A stretch of 64,000 nucleotides of DNA from assembly GCA_017979445.1 (NCBI GenBank), contig CM030713.1, forward strand, positions 31,649,915 to 31,713,914. Reading direction: 5' to 3'. A model generated the notes under the pieces. The model searched no databases, was not told the origin of the DNA, and worked only from the letters and a program-made list of their open reading frames with translations. A program made the translations under genes and the position numbers. This document shows, one piece after another, positions 9,851 through 22,549 of this stretch (positions are counted from its first letter, which is position 1; each line of letters starts with the position of its first letter). The stretch is from Akebia trifoliata. Its lineage: Eukaryota > Streptophyta > Magnoliopsida > Ranunculales > Lardizabalaceae.

Positions 9851-11900
9851 AAGAAAATTACTCATAGGACCCAAGATAAGGGGTTTCTCCTTAAATAATT
9901 TTTAAATTTTGTACAGTATCTTAATAATCCATTTAGTAAAAAAATTACTTCTTTAAAAATTCTAAAAAGTAAGAACTTTCATGTGGATGGATCCCTTAGA
10001 GGTTATGTTGAAGGAAAGGGTACAATTATGAGAGACAACACAGGAAATACGATCAGAGTCATTACTGAAGTCAATTCTCTTCCATAAGCTGCAAGTCCAA
10101 ATTAAACATAGTTGATTCTAAAGTGGTTATAGACTGTATCAATGGGGTGGCCAGAGTGCCTTAGAAAGAAGAAAGATTTATTAAAGCCATTAAGACTATA
10201 ACGACTCAATTCTATTGAATCAAATTCAACTTCTACTTTAGGGAATGTAATCAAGCGGTTGACTTTTTAACCCCCAACCTAAATTCCTTAGGCGGGATCG
10301 TTTTGGATCTCATAGACCTCTCTAAGAATCTAACAAACATTTTATGTAAGGATGACAGTGGGCATATCTCTGAAAAGTTGTAGTCTTTTTTTTTTATTGG
10401 GGGTCTGCCTAATCTTATGTTACTTGATTTGTGGGTTCTCTTAGTTTGAATTTGAATTTGAATTTGTCATTTGTGATTTGCTACTCAAGATTAAACCTGG
10501 TTCGTAGGGATAAACAGAGCTGGAGTTTGAAGTGATGAGTATAATGCAAAAGAGATTGAAGATGGTGTATTTTGCAGAAAAAAATATCAAGTTTTTTTTT
10601 TACTTATTAGTTGGAGAAGAAGGTATTTGGGTATTTTTCATTAGTCTATTGAGAAAAATCATAGTCAAACGGGCATGCTATTAATTTGAAATTTTAAGAA
10701 GATATCTCTAATATTATAAAATATTTAGAGGGCTTGTAAAAAACAAAATGGTAAAGTGGTTTGCTTCTTAATTTGTGGCATTTGTTGTATTTGACGAATC
10801 GAAAGCGAACCGTAACGTAAATTGGTTTAGTCCTCTACTAGCAAATTAGGTAACCTTGGCCTAACCCCATCTTAATCTTCAACAAAAAAAAAAATCTCAT
10901 TTTAATGGTCAAACCTGAACTTGTTACAATGTTTTTGAAATACCTAACTTACCCTTTTTTGCATGTTCTTCACATAACTAGATTTTTCAACAACGATTAC
11001 AAATATTTTCGACGATTTTTTATGATGAAAAATGAACAGAGAATGATATACTCTTAATTTTAAACATTTAATCAAGTTGATAGTCTAAATTTTTTTATGA
11101 TCACATAGTTACTTTTGAAACGAGCATCAATTTCATAATTATAATATATGCATTTTGGATATTTCAAGGAGATTTACCTAGTATTGAAGTCGAAAAAATG
11201 GGAAAAAAAAAAAAGTGTTGAGTTCACCACTTTTTATTGTCAAACTGACAACTTAGTGTTGAGTGCACTACTTTTTATTGTTGAGTTCATTAATAATATA
11301 ACAAATATCATAGAGTTCAACAATATTAATATTTTGAATTCGACTATAATTATTAATGAACTCAATGCTTTTAAGTCATGCTTAATTGTTATCGAGTTCG
11401 ACAATATTTTTCATTTAAAAAAAAAAACGCGTCGAACTTCACAATAAAAATATTGAACTAGATAATAAAAAGTGACCACTAAGTGGTAAGTTCTATAATA
11501 AAAATATCAAACTAGACAATAAAAAATGGTTAACTCGACATAGCAACTGTGATCTAGATTTTTAGTTATTTTCTTATTCTTTTTTTCGACTTCAATAATG
11601 GATAAATCTCCTTGAAATATAAAAAATGCATATATCATAGTTGCAAATCGAGTTATAACATATCATAAAAAATAAAAATAAAATAGAATCTTGATCGCAA
11701 GTGTTATTAGGAAACCTAATTATGTAAAGAAGATGAGAAAAATGATAGTTTGGATATTTAAAAAATATTACAATGAGAGATGAGATTCAAGGATTTTAAG
11801 AAAGAATTTATTTACGAAATGGATTTTTAAGATACCATCCAAAACTTAGGCACTATTTATAAAGAAACTCCTCTATCAAGGTCCTTTAAGTAATTTTCCC
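9851..11900. mobile_element. Foldback (MULE-like) element, interrupted by LINE debris
   Basis: The left end (GAAAATTACTCATAGGACC..., 9853 on) and the right end (...GGTCCTTTAAGTAATTTTCCC, to 11900) are inverted complements for about 80-100 bp. Further inverted pairs are nested inside: about 10905-10990 against 11690-11800, about 11140-11190 against 11580-11635, and a core of GAGTTCGACAATAAAAAGTG-type words in both directions (11210-11560). Flanks TTATAAGAA (9842-9850) and TTGTAAGAA (11901-11909) could be a 9-bp target-site duplication with one mismatch. LINE RNase H debris (9965-10340) lies in the left arm. A relative is at 50407-51385. Confidence 0.7.
9965..10340 (+). mobile_element. LINE RNase H domain remnant
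   Basis: The plus strand encodes HVDGSLRGYVEGKGTIMRDN (about 9980-10040), then after a stop LNIVDSKVVIDCINGVARVP, and later a broken NFYFREC-NQAVDFL segment. These match the D-G-S, G-x-G-x-I-x-R-D and N-x-x-A-D blocks of the RNase H domain (RVT_3) found at the end of plant LINE ORF2. Stops and frameshifts make it non-functional. From 10340 to 10880 I see nothing that I can assign. Confidence 0.7.
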
Positions 11901-12344
11901 TTGTAAGAATCATTTTGTAATTTAAAACAGTAAGGGATTTTGGAGATGTAACAATATTTGGAGATATTAGTTTTTGACTAACCAATCCAAACAAAATAGA
12001 TTTTATCACTAAAAGTGGGTATTTGTGAGATTAGACTACTATAGATTAACCTGAAACTCGATCCTTATATCAGTATTCTGCTTTATAAATAAAATCTAAT
12101 CATTCACTCTCTATGATTTTATTTATTTATTTTGGACATTCAATCGTTGATATTTTGTATACTCGAACAAATAAATCATTAAGTGCCAAAGTTTTTTTTT
12201 TTTTCTTCAAGTGTATATCATCTCATTTTTTTTCATGATGTAAGTATTACACTCCAGGAATCGTTCCTTGAAATTTGTTATTCGTCAGAGTGCTCCAATG
12301 AACTCTAGATAAAAAATTGCTCTTGAGACGAATAACCCGCGCTT

Positions 12345-12430
12345 AGACGGTTAGACCCACAGCTTAGTTGGTTTGACACATTACAAAACAACTTTTGAGG
12401 TCATAAATTCAAACAAAAAATAAAATAAAA
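12345..12430 (+). mobile_element. Degenerate tRNA-derived SINE (family of 53138-53223)
   Basis: 'cagcttagttggtttgacac' followed by 'aacttttgaggtcataaattcaaac' and an A-rich tail matches, position for position, the better-preserved SINE at 53138-53223. The box A (GCTTAGTTGG) and box B (AAATTCAAAC) equivalents are recognisable but mutated. The rest of 11910-13130 holds no gene that I can support apart from the probable 3' UTR of ATG1. Confidence 0.55.
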
Positions 12431-13132
12431 GAATATCTCCGCTTCCTCATTAAATAGTAATAATTCTCTTTTGTTCTTGGGGAGAACCAACGAACTTAAG
12501 CTCCAAATGGCGCATAGAGAAAGAATGTCTCTTTTTCAGTGGTGAGTCATTACAAATGTCACACTTTAGTAACTACATAACAGAAAAAAAGAAACTAAAC
12601 TAAACTAGATTCTTGTAAGAGATGAATGAAGTCCAAATTAAAAATCAAGTTACCTATGGTAGCAACATACTTAACAAAGAAAGCTTCAAAAGCCCATCCC
12701 AATTCCCATCTACACTGATACTGATATAGTATTCCCATACCAACAACTGCTGCACTCATACAAATAAAGACTTGAATTTTCCATAACACTGGACTGTACA
12801 AGTTATATTCACTAAGATGTACAATGTTGTCTGATTAAAGAATAGTCAATCTTCTAATTTACATGAAATTCCTATACAGTAATAGTTGTCGCTAAGACAA
12901 GCTCATGCACCTTACTATATATGCTGCTCCCAAACACATCCCTGCATCAACTAATATAAATGTGATTCGTTGTTTCGTGTGTGTAAATAAAAGTTTGTTG
13001 ATGGAATATGGCATCTAACAAAAATTTCAAGGAAAGCTTTGTCTGTTAAAAGGAAATAGATGAAATCCGGGGTTGCCTCAGGTTTGAACTCTTAGAACAC
13101 CTCCAACAATCATGGCACACTGTCAGTAATAT

Positions 13133-16100
13133 TTACTTTGGGGGAAAACCCAGGTTTTGATTTGGTGATGGTGGTTGTTGGGAGTGAGCCTGATGAACTT
13201 TTAAGTTTATAATATATTTCTGTATTCGCTTCTGATCAAAATCAGTTAGTGAAAATGGTGGATTCAGTGGCAATGATGTTGCTTCCCCCACAATAAAAGA
13301 AAACAGGATCCTTGCTTTTGCATAGGATGCTTCTGCACTGCGCGTGTTTCCGATGAGCTCGTCCGCCTGAAACAAGAGGGAGAATTTGTTTGGCAAGCCC
13401 AAAACAGGGTGTTTTTTATACTATGGGAAAGTAATTATTTACTTACAGCACCACTTCTCCCAGCTCCAATTGCTGTCTGGAATATAATTTCCATGGCATC
13501 TGGCATCTCAGCACCACCTGCCATACATTTGGAAATGAGCTCTGGCGGAATTAGACAAGTATCAAGACAGTACATAGTTGTAAAAAAAGAAGAACCCATC
13601 CTAACATTCTTATTGTGGAAATAATTTGATATCTTTTCAGCTCGATCAAAAGCCGTAATAAACTCATGCTTCACGAATGAGGAAACAGATGCAGGCCTGT
13701 CAAAATCTAGGCTCTCTTTCAAGTTTTGAGGCAAGTTGGTGCTTCCCACATCAAGTGTACATTCATTATGTGAAAAACTTTTTTCCCAAGAGCGGCATAC
13801 ACGAAGAGCCTCCCTCCATACAGCTAAAACTACAAGTTCAACTGAAAACGATTCGAGATGCAAACCTGCGTTAAGCTGCCAACATTCAAACAAATGAATA
13901 ACTTCATTGAATATTGAGTGACTCATTATAGGCTTAAGTTTATGTCACAAGTAGTATGGAGATATTTATAGCTGATATGTGTTGTGATCTGTGGAGCTTG
14001 ATAGTACTGATCAACAAGGAGGTACTGTAAATCAAGCCATGCCTTCATGCTGGATGAGCTCACTGGGGGGGTTCAGGGGGCGAAGCCCTCAAAAGAAATT
14101 TCCCAAGGGTATTTTCGTAATTTCACTAATATTATGTAAAGACCTAGTTAGGTTTCCTGGGGTATTTATATTTCTCATTTTGGTGAAAGGGTGAAATTTG
14201 TACCTGCGAGTTTTCTCTTCATAGTGGAATCGGTGTGATCCGTGGACGTACCTCAATCTTGAGGAAACCACGTAAAAATCTTTGTTTATGTGCATGATTT
14301 GTGTTTTGTTTTTGATTCGTTTCTTGGTTTGATTGCTCCAGTTTTTCTCAACAATATGGACCTTATTTGGATTTGAATGGATGAGTTTGACATGACCATT
14401 TGTGAAAATTCTAACATCATGTGTGGAGTTTTAAGTGAGCTGTAAAATTGATGATCCTCTTTTATTAAGGATATGAATGTTTGGAATTAGCTAATTATTG
14501 AAGAGGATGATCTCACGGCGAGTAGTGAGTAGATTATCCTCGCCAAAAATCAGCCCTTGACTCATCTCCATTTGCACCCCATGAGCATGTCAAAAAAGGT
14601 GTCATACAATCTTGTATGTTGAATGGAGGAAAAAGATTATCTTGCCAACCCCAAGTTTTTGGAATAAGGATTTGATGATGATGTGTGCATGTATGTATGT
14701 ATCAGGATGAAGCAATGCGGATCCATGTGAAGAGAGTTGACACAAACTTTCGTATGGGCTAGGTAGCAGGAATCTAAAGCTCACACAAGCAGAGTTGAGA
14801 TGGAGTCAACATTGGAAAAAAACATTTATAGAATGAGCAAAGGAAAAAAAAAAAGATATCGAGAAGGATATGTGGTAAGACTCACCTTAGAATCATTTAT
14901 ACCTTATACCTATACTGGGACTGGAAAAATAAATCCCATACTTCATCATTCAACTCTATCAACAGCTATATCTTCAGCCAAGCATGTGTCTACGGATATG
15001 TTCTTACTACTTCCATCCACATCGATTTCGGCCCTCCTATCACCTATTTAGAGCCTTCAACTTTCACCAAAGTATTCTTTCTCACTAGTGCCATCATGGG
15101 ACTTTGTTGTACAGGCCCAAATCATCCCAATTGACTTGCTCAAATTACCCTCAATTTTATCACTTATTGATGTCCTTGGTACATTACATTTCCCTAATTA
15201 TTTTTTTTTGAAGAGTATAATATATTGAAGAGAGGGAAAAAATACAAGGAGGCCGATACATTTCCCTAATTTACTCATTTCTAATTATGTTTTGCTAGTC
15301 TTACCAGTTCTTATCACAAGTTCTTCCTTTTCATTATGTTTATTCTGTGAATCTATTATCCCCAACTGCTAACACCCAACTCCATAAAGCATGATTGGTC
15401 TTATTGTTGTCTCATTAAATTTTCCCTTCAGTTTGATCAGTAATTCAGTACAAATAGGTCACCTCAATCACCTAATAATGTAGAAGCATGCCTCCACTTT
15501 AGCCATCCATCACTAATTCCTAGTCGAACACTAGCAACTATTTGGCTAAAAAACTAAGTACACTTGAGGGACCTAGGAATGTGCCTAATAGGAGATGAAA
15601 TGAAAGTTAATTGCCATCTCATTCAATTCTCTTTAATTTGATCCATAATTAGGTGCACATCGGTCATCTAATACTCTAGAAGGGTGCCTCCACTTTAGCC
15701 ACCTATCATGAACTCCAAGTGTAAAGACTAGGAAATATTTGGCTAAAAAAATTAGTCACACAAGAGATCAAGGACTGTCCCTGATAGGAGATGAAATGGA
15801 AGGTTTTTAAGCATGTATAACAAAAACCAATAATTGAACCAGTGAGTAGTGTTTTGGTGCAAGTTGAATGCCCTAAAATCAAGTAAGAGAATAACCCAAA
15901 AGGCATGGATTGGGGAAGTAAGGAAAGACCTGAAGATGCATTCCTTAACAAATGATGAGGTTCCAGAGAAAATCGAATTAGCAGAACAAGATTCATGTTG
16001 TCAACCCAATATTGGTGATAAGATGGGTCAGAATACACACACCGATTTTGACACAGATGTGTGACACTCACATGGAGATGAGTCAAAAGCTCTCACTAGT

Positions 16101-19100
16101 AAGGGTGACCTCTATCACTATGTAAATACTTCTAAGAAAAATAATTAAAAAATCGGCCCTTGAGTCATCTCCTTGTGGATCCACAAGCTGTGTCAGGGGA
16201 GTTGACACACATACACGTGTGTTTCAGGTACAAAAAAAAAAACGTCATTTATTAGCTAATAGTTGTACTCATTAGTGCATACACACAAACACATATGATG
16301 GCCCTGTCACTAATACCATACACTGGCCCAAGAATTCACTTGGTCCTAATCATTCCTGCGGTGCACTCCTCTTGAATGCGGCATACTGATAGCATAATAC
16401 TTTATCAAACACTGCATAACACAAGGTTTCCAAGGATGGATTGCTCATAAATATCGAAGTTGATAACAGGTGAAAAGTACTACTAGAGATATGATATCAT
16501 GAAACTGTATTACAATTATAAATAAAAAAATCCACTAAAACGATATATTTACAGTCAAAAACCTGAATAAGAGTAACTTACCTTTCCTTGTGCTAGTTCT
16601 GAAAGAGCATGAGCATACTGATTCAGCAACTGTAGCCTAGTCGAAGGATGCAAGGGAGATGGTCCACATGCATCCCCTGATTCAATTGATGCCTGTGATG
16701 GAGCCAATACATGGCTCCCTAGACTTTCCACACCACAAACATAACTACCAGCCAGTTCTCCAGTTTGCATTGCAACAACTATGCCCTTGCCAGTCTTCGT
16801 TGGTGAGAGCTTAGAAAGTCTTGTAGCAGAACTCTCTTGCATAGATGCCTCAAGTGAAGAAGAAAGAGTCTCCAATGAACCAAAATGAGCATTAACAAGA
16901 ACATATTCTTGTTCAACAAACTCCAGTGAATCACCAACTAAATAACATGAAAAAAGAGTCATGGTCTAACAGATAAGATCTCAGTACAATGTAACTACGT
17001 GAATGATGCAAACTGACCTTTAGTGCCACTAGTATTAAAAAGTTGCCGTTCTACACTTTCAGTCTTCGTGCTCCAAATATCTGATGAATTTGATGGACCA
17101 GCATCGACTGATTTTCTCTGTCTATCACTTGCAATATTTAGCATGAACTCACAGCCACTTTCCGTAACGTCTGAAGACAATGGTCTGCTGTACTGTTCTT
17201 TTATAGGTAAAACTTTCTTTGGATTTGTATTGGATGAATTTATCAAACACTCTGAATGCAGCAGGGGTCCCTTATCAGACGCAAAAGGTAATTTATCATC
17301 TGTAAAGCACTCGAGCTGCTCAACCATAGGTTTATTTTCTGGAAGCAGAGAAGACTGCCTCAAGATCCATCATCATCAGCCTACATATTTACAATTAAAG
17401 ATGTTCAATATGGTATGTGAATTACATTGTCTATGTTTAGGAGAACGTCAGATGAAAATTATTTAGGAGGACCACTGAGGTATAGCATGCCAAATGGACT
17501 TTAAAAAATAAGAAGAAGAAGAAGAATATAACTGTGGCTTTCTCATAAACTTGTGATTGAAGAATTCCTCAAATGTTAGTCGCTCCACTGCAAAATAATT
17601 GAAGGCAAGTTAACCACTTTATAGGATCAGCTATACATATTGTTTTGTTCAAAGACACCAGAAAAAAAAAAAAATCCTTCTTTAATTTCTAAGTAATCCA
17701 GTGATCATCCAACAGAAAGCATTATGTGATTTATTTCTAAACTAGAAAGTAGGAAAGGACTCAAAGCCACATTACATTGGAGAAACAGCATGATAAGGAC
17801 AACGAGCAAGAGAAGAAATTGGTAGCCAAGATAGTTGCAAAAGTATTTTTTTATAAAAAAATTAAAATCACATTTTTTAGGCTTCAAAATTGCCATGTGC
17901 TTCTTTGGAACCACTGTTTATTTTCTTTATACACTAGGTACCATGCTTGGTTCACTATACCAAGAAAAGAATGAAATGTATGATACACTAGATTTAGCCA
18001 CATTAGAAATTTTTTAAATAAATAACTCTCACAGATAAAGAAATCCATTATTACTCGTAGGATTTTGGGATAAATGCTCTAGTTACTTTATCTATAACTA
18101 TTGCAAACAAATACAGACTCAAAGTTGATCCCTAATATAAACCAATTCAAACTATGAACTCATTCGTCACCTTTCTATTTGCTCTGACAGTTCTCTCATA
18201 CATGCCCTTATTTATGCCAATATGTTCATCCAGGACTCTTTTCGTTCCCAATACCCATCAAATTTTCTTTCTAAATATTTTTCATGCTATCTCTAAGTCA
18301 ATAACAAATCATATGAACATGCTTCTTCTTTTCTTATTTTTGATAAATATAAATTATATAAATGAAGAAGAAGAAAGGGAGGTTGAGTTAGCCCCAAACA
18401 AAAAAAAAATAAACAAGTGAAAAGAAAAAAGAAAGCAAAAATACACACCCAGCAGGAAGCTAATTGTTACAAATGATATCCTAATTAAAAACAAAATGTC
18501 GGAAACACACTCCCTCAAAGTCTTTACTCTTCTTTGACCAACGGAAGAGAAGTCCCAAAATCTCTAAGATCACTGTATGAGACGAGCTCTCTTTGCAATG
18601 GAATATCCTGTTATTGCGCTCTCTCCAAAGGCCCCAAGCAATGGCGAAAGGAAGGATAGCCCAGAGAAGCCTCTTTCTAGAATAGATGATATTGAAACTC
18701 CACCCCTCCAGAAGTTCAAAAAAAGATAAGGGAAGAACCCAATCCACCTGGAACGAGATAAGAAGAACATCTAAATAACTCGGGTAAAAGGACAATGAAT
18801 AAGAATGTGATTAACAGACTCCCCATCCCTAGAACAAAGAAAGCAAAAGTTGGAGTAATCCACCCTCGATAGATCAAATTATCCAACGTGAGAATTCTAC
18901 CCAAAGAGGCAAGCCATACAAAGAAAGACACCTTAGAAGGAACATGAGCAGACCAGACAACAGATGGAGAGATCGAAACCTCTCCCGACAGCACCAAGTA
19001 ATAATAGAAAGACTTAACAGAAAACTTCTTATCCTTAGCCTCGACCCATTCCCTTCTGTCCTGCTCGTTCTCTCTGAATTATATCGAATTAAGAAGATCT

Positions 19101-21959
19101 AGAAGAGATGTAACCTCCGTCAATACCCAATCATTGCAGTTCCTCCTGAATCCCAGATCCCAAGAGTCCGTGTTCTCATCCCGAATCAGACATTGCCTTA
19201 CAGAGTTATTTTTTTTCAAAGAGCAAGCGTACAAGGATGGAAATTGAGTAGACAGAGATGAATTTCCGCACCAAGTAGAAATATTGTCTCAATGGATGAT
19301 CCACTCAACAAAAACCCATTACTTTGACTAGCTGTAAAGGATCTAGCAGCAACTAAACCTTAAATACTTATCAACCACAAAATATGTAAACTAACAAATG
19401 AGTTTTTTTTTTGGTTTGGGGAGTGCTAACATAAGATGAATCCCAGATCCCAAGAGTCCGTGTTCTCATCCGAATCAGACATTGCCTTACAGAGTTATTT
19501 TTTTTCAAAGAGCAAGCGTACAAGGATGGAAATTGAGTAGACAGAGATGAATTTCCCACCAAGTAGAAATATTGTCTCAATGGATGATCCACTCAACAAA
19601 ACCCATTACTTTGACTAGCTGAAAGGATCTAGCAGCAACTAAACCTTAAATACTTATCAACCCAAAATTGTAACTAACACATGAGTTTTTTTTTTGGTTT
19701 GGGGAGTGCTAACATAAGAGAATTTAAACACAAAACCTTGCAAGCATGGAGTACTTTTAGCTACAATTTCAAATAGATCATTTTAGGCATTGAAGTTTGA
19801 TTAAGAGAATTCCAACCTTCTCACAAACAGCTAGAACTTTTTCACTCTAAAATAAACAAAGTTCCCCTGTTTTAGAATTTTCTCAACAAGAAAAGATACT
19901 ACGGGCAACCAAGGTTATAACCATTAGGCTTGCTTCTAACCCATCTTGCATGGATTGGGTCCTTATCCATAGACCCAGCTTACTGCATAATTTTGTCATA
20001 ATTTACAATTATCATGGTAATTTTTCAAACATAAATCAGAAAAACCCATATTCAGAAATCAGAAGTATGATTGTCAATAAAGGATTGGAGGCATAGCTTC
20101 AATGGGTATAGAAACTGAAAAATCATAATCATGAGTAGCAATTAATTTCACCTGGGTTTAAGCGCAGAAGACTTCTACAAAGATCTACACAATCAGGATG
20201 CAGTTGTTCTAAAACACCTTCAGGGAACCTTAGCTCATTAGACGTCAAAATGTTCTGGAAAAGCTGAGAGAAATAGTGGATTGCAATAAGTACAAAAATA
20301 GGACCAAATGTGGAACTGATAGAAAATGAACTTCACCACACGTCAATGCAAATAAACCTGGAATTGGCTATTGCCTTCAAATGGTGGTTTCCCAGTCACC
20401 AACTGGAAAAGAATTGCTCCAACACTCCATAAGTCAGCCTGCACATACCAATTTAACAAATTGAAGAATAAATACAAACTAATACAAGTACCACTGATCT
20501 AAGATTACAGTCATGTTATGAAACCTTGGCATCATATTTTTGGTTCTGAATGATCTCAGGAGCCATGTACAATGGTGAACCACACAATGTGTCAGCTAAT
20601 CCTTGGGGTGTCAGATACCTGGCAAAATTAGATTTCATATATGAGTAAATATGAAATCAAACCTATATAAATACACCCATTCTTCCAGGTAAAAATATGT
20701 TCCTTAATAGCTTATAATCAAGAAGCTAATAAATATAGTTTTTTTTTTTTTTATTAAAAAAAAAAAAAAAGTGTTTAGGCCTCTCTATGCGTATGGTGAT
20801 AAAGAAATTTACAAGCTTTATAGTTTATACAACAGAACAGTAACAAATGTAACAAACCCAGAAATGCATTGCAGAAATCATAATTGTAATTAACTAATCT
20901 TACCTTGCAAAACCAAAATCTCCAATCTTCAATACTTGAGTGTCATTGGTGGTTGATAAAAGAAGGTTCTGCAAAAATTGGTAAAAAAAATAAATAGGCT
21001 GAAGAAGTAGAAAGTTGACAACAAATATCATAACTAAATTAGACTTCACTCAAATGTTTCCCACACAGTGAGAATTTTCTACAATAAAGGAGAGATAAGT
21101 GGTTGGATTTCTTTTTTTATTATTTAAAAAAAAAAATGAAAATCTTTCAACCTTAGTACATAAGTGAGTAAGGAAACAACATGTATGTATTTTGAAAGTA
21201 TAATAAATGAAAATTTTTATTGAATGAATGAAATAAGCTTTAAGGAATGAAGACCAGTAATAAATTTTGTTCAACAAATTTACAAATTTGGGGTTTGAGA
21301 AGTAGAAACACAAAGTGCATTCATATTTGATACCTGTGGTTTCAAATCTCTATGTATAAGATTGTTTTGACGGAGAACTTGCAACCCTGAAGCTGAATAT
21401 AAGATATTCCAAAGCAGAAAAATAAAAAAAACTTCCCAAGTTGAATCATAGAAAAAACTTTATCTAGCGCTATGAAAGGAAAGAAAGAAGTAATAATTAA
21501 TACCCAATTGGGTCATAAAGTTGTTGGCAAGAGTCTCAGAAATTCTTCCGTGACGATGGATGTAAGTAGAAAGATCCCCACCATTACAATATTCCAAAAC
21601 AAGGTAAATCTTGTCTTCAGTCTAACAAAAATATAAAATTATATTAATGATAATTATAAATAATAATAAAAAAAAAAGAACGCTTGTTATGTTAGTAGTA
21701 GTACCTGGATGGCTTCGTGGAAGCGGATAATGTTGGGGTGTGTGATATTATTGAGAATTGTAATCTCCTTTAGCAGATTGTCCTTAATCTTATGGCTTAG
21801 ATGTTTCTTATCAATCTCTTTTATGGCCACTTCCAAGCCCAACCTCCGATGTCTCGCCCTCCAAACCACAGCAAATGAACCCGACCCGATTTTTGGCCCA
21901 ATAATGTAATCGCCGATCAACCGGCACCGGTTGGAGTTGGGGTCTCCAAGATCCATCAC
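13133..21959 (-). CDS. ATG1: Autophagy-initiating Ser/Thr kinase ATG1 (ATG1a/b/c type)
   Basis: Thirteen coding exons join in phase to 706 codons: 21959-21705, 21621-21504, 21392-21334, 20968-20904, 20618-20525, 20438-20358, 20263-20152, 17587-17533, 17358-17018, 16937-16582, 13875-13596, 13517-13447, 13366-13133. The kinase domain occupies about residues 18-275: Gly-rich loop GSGSFAVV (25-32), catalytic Lys47 in [14 protein letters not shown] (138-145), DFG (161-163) and LYMAPE. A serine-rich linker (about 280-480) follows, then the C-terminal MIT-type region that binds ATG13 ([14 protein letters not shown], then [17 protein letters not shown]). The product acts with ATG13, ATG11 and ATG101 at the start of autophagy. 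The exon 8/9 join (CCACA|GTTATA, then CTTGAG|GCAGTC) is the least certain. Introns 7 and 10 (about 2.6 and 2.7 kb) hold LINE, RTE and LTR debris. The 5' UTR has a GA/CT microsatellite (about 21968-21989). Confidence 0.93.
13950..14340 (+). mobile_element. LTR-retrotransposon leader or LTR remnant in ATG1 intron 10
   Basis: The sequence runs GGGGGGTTCAGGGGGCGAAG, then GTGGAATCGGTGTGATCCG, 'gtggacgtacctc' and 'accacgtaaaaatctttg'. The GTGGACGTA...ACCACGTAAA pair is typical of plant Copia LTRs. The reverse-oriented equivalent (TTTACGTGG ... CATCCACGG) lies at about 31755-31795 in the receptor pseudokinase intron. Borders are not clear, so it is a fragment. Confidence 0.5.
15200..15256 (-). mobile_element. 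57-bp LINE tail with 15-bp target-site duplication
   Basis: A poly-T block plus 'gaagagtataatatattgaag ... aaggaggccga' matches the 3' end of the minus-strand LINE at 27985. Perfect direct repeats TACATTTCCCTAATT flank it at 15185-15199 and 15257-15271. It is an extremely truncated LINE insertion in ATG1 intron 10. Confidence 0.85.
15411..15805. repeat. Diverged tandem duplication, ~205-bp unit
   Basis: Unit 1 (about 15411-15616) and unit 2 (about 15617-15805) share 'tttgatc..taatt', 'tgcctccactttagcca' and 'tatttggctaaaaaa', and both end in 'ataggagatgaaatg'. Divergence is substantial, so the duplication is old. It lies within ATG1 intron 10. The word 'cccttgactcatctcc' also recurs at about 14555 and 16157, and inverted near 16075, suggesting a dispersed repeat in this intron. 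Confidence 0.65.
18085..18325 (-). mobile_element. RTE-type LINE reverse transcriptase remnant (antisense)
   Basis: Words such as 'aactcattcgtcac', 'ctctcatacatgcc' and 'gctatctctaagtcaataa' are the antisense of conserved RT segments of plant RTE-clade LINEs (the segment coding 'FIDLEKAYD' and the downstream 'VTNE' region). No open frame survives. It lies in ATG1 intron 7. The assignment rests on remembered family features and is moderate. Confidence 0.45.
18335..19436 (-). mobile_element. L1-type LINE, zf-RVT region, 5' truncated
   Basis: The minus strand encodes [35 protein letters not shown] (damaged Cys pair), then FSNILERG-like, [11 protein letters not shown] and [14 protein letters not shown] before the 'gggctaactcaacctccc' tail. 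Stops and frameshifts are present. It shares layout with 27985-28870. It lies in intron 7 of ATG1, in the same orientation as the gene. Confidence 0.8.
19147..19719. repeat. Near-identical 290/283-bp tandem duplication
   Basis: Copy 1 (19147-19436) and copy 2 (19437-19719) both start TGAATCCCAGATCCCAAGAG and end 'gggagtgctaacataag'. Nearly every difference is a single-base deletion in copy 2: a run of C one shorter, a run of A one shorter, and several more near the end. That pattern resembles uncorrected long-read error rather than evolutionary change. The first half is LINE sequence. Confidence 0.9.
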
Positions 21960-22549
21960 ATACCTAATGATCTCTCTCTCTCTCTCTCGGTTTTTTTTTT
22001 TTTATCTGTTTTTTGTTGTTGCACTTCTGCTTTTATATATTTTCTTACCTATTTTTTCGAATATATTTTGGACTGGGACTTGAAGACTTGAAGTGGAAGA
22101 GCAATTAAAGCTTTATTTTGCGAGTGTTCCTGAGCGAGAGACGTGTGTAGTTTGTTTGGGGTTACTTTGAGCAGGGGCGAGGGCTGGGGTTAGCTAAGCT
22201 TGGGGTAATTAGGAAACAAAAGAGACAAGTAGTAGACTTTTTGCCACCACATGACCTTTCAAGTCTCTCCCCCACCCTATGAAATTCACATTAATGCAAT
22301 GTTTTGTTTTTTCCTATAATAAAAAAGAGATCATAATAATAATAATAATATTTAAATGTTAAAAGCTATAAGCATTTAAAACATTTTTAACGCAATGTTC
22401 TTCTTGGCCCTATAAGAAGAAATAGCAATATTTTAATGTTTTAAAATATCTACTTTAAAAAAAAAAAGCATTTAAAATATTTTTCTCTTCACATCACCGA
22501 TGTGAATGAATGAGAGAGAGAGAGAGAGTACCTATTTGTACCGTTCCCT

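Noticed and set aside
12345..12430. Possible tRNA gene
   Set aside because: The box A/B-like words lack a cloverleaf and CCA-side pairing, and the match to the SINE at 53138 explains them.
13435..13926. Single uninterrupted 163-codon exon
   Set aside because: The frame is open through a 78-nt intron. Family knowledge places the residues after NKNVRMG directly next to [10 protein letters not shown], so the middle is intronic.
16995..17363. Independent minus-strand gene
   Set aside because: It is exon 9 of ATG1; splice signals and phase connect it to its neighbours.
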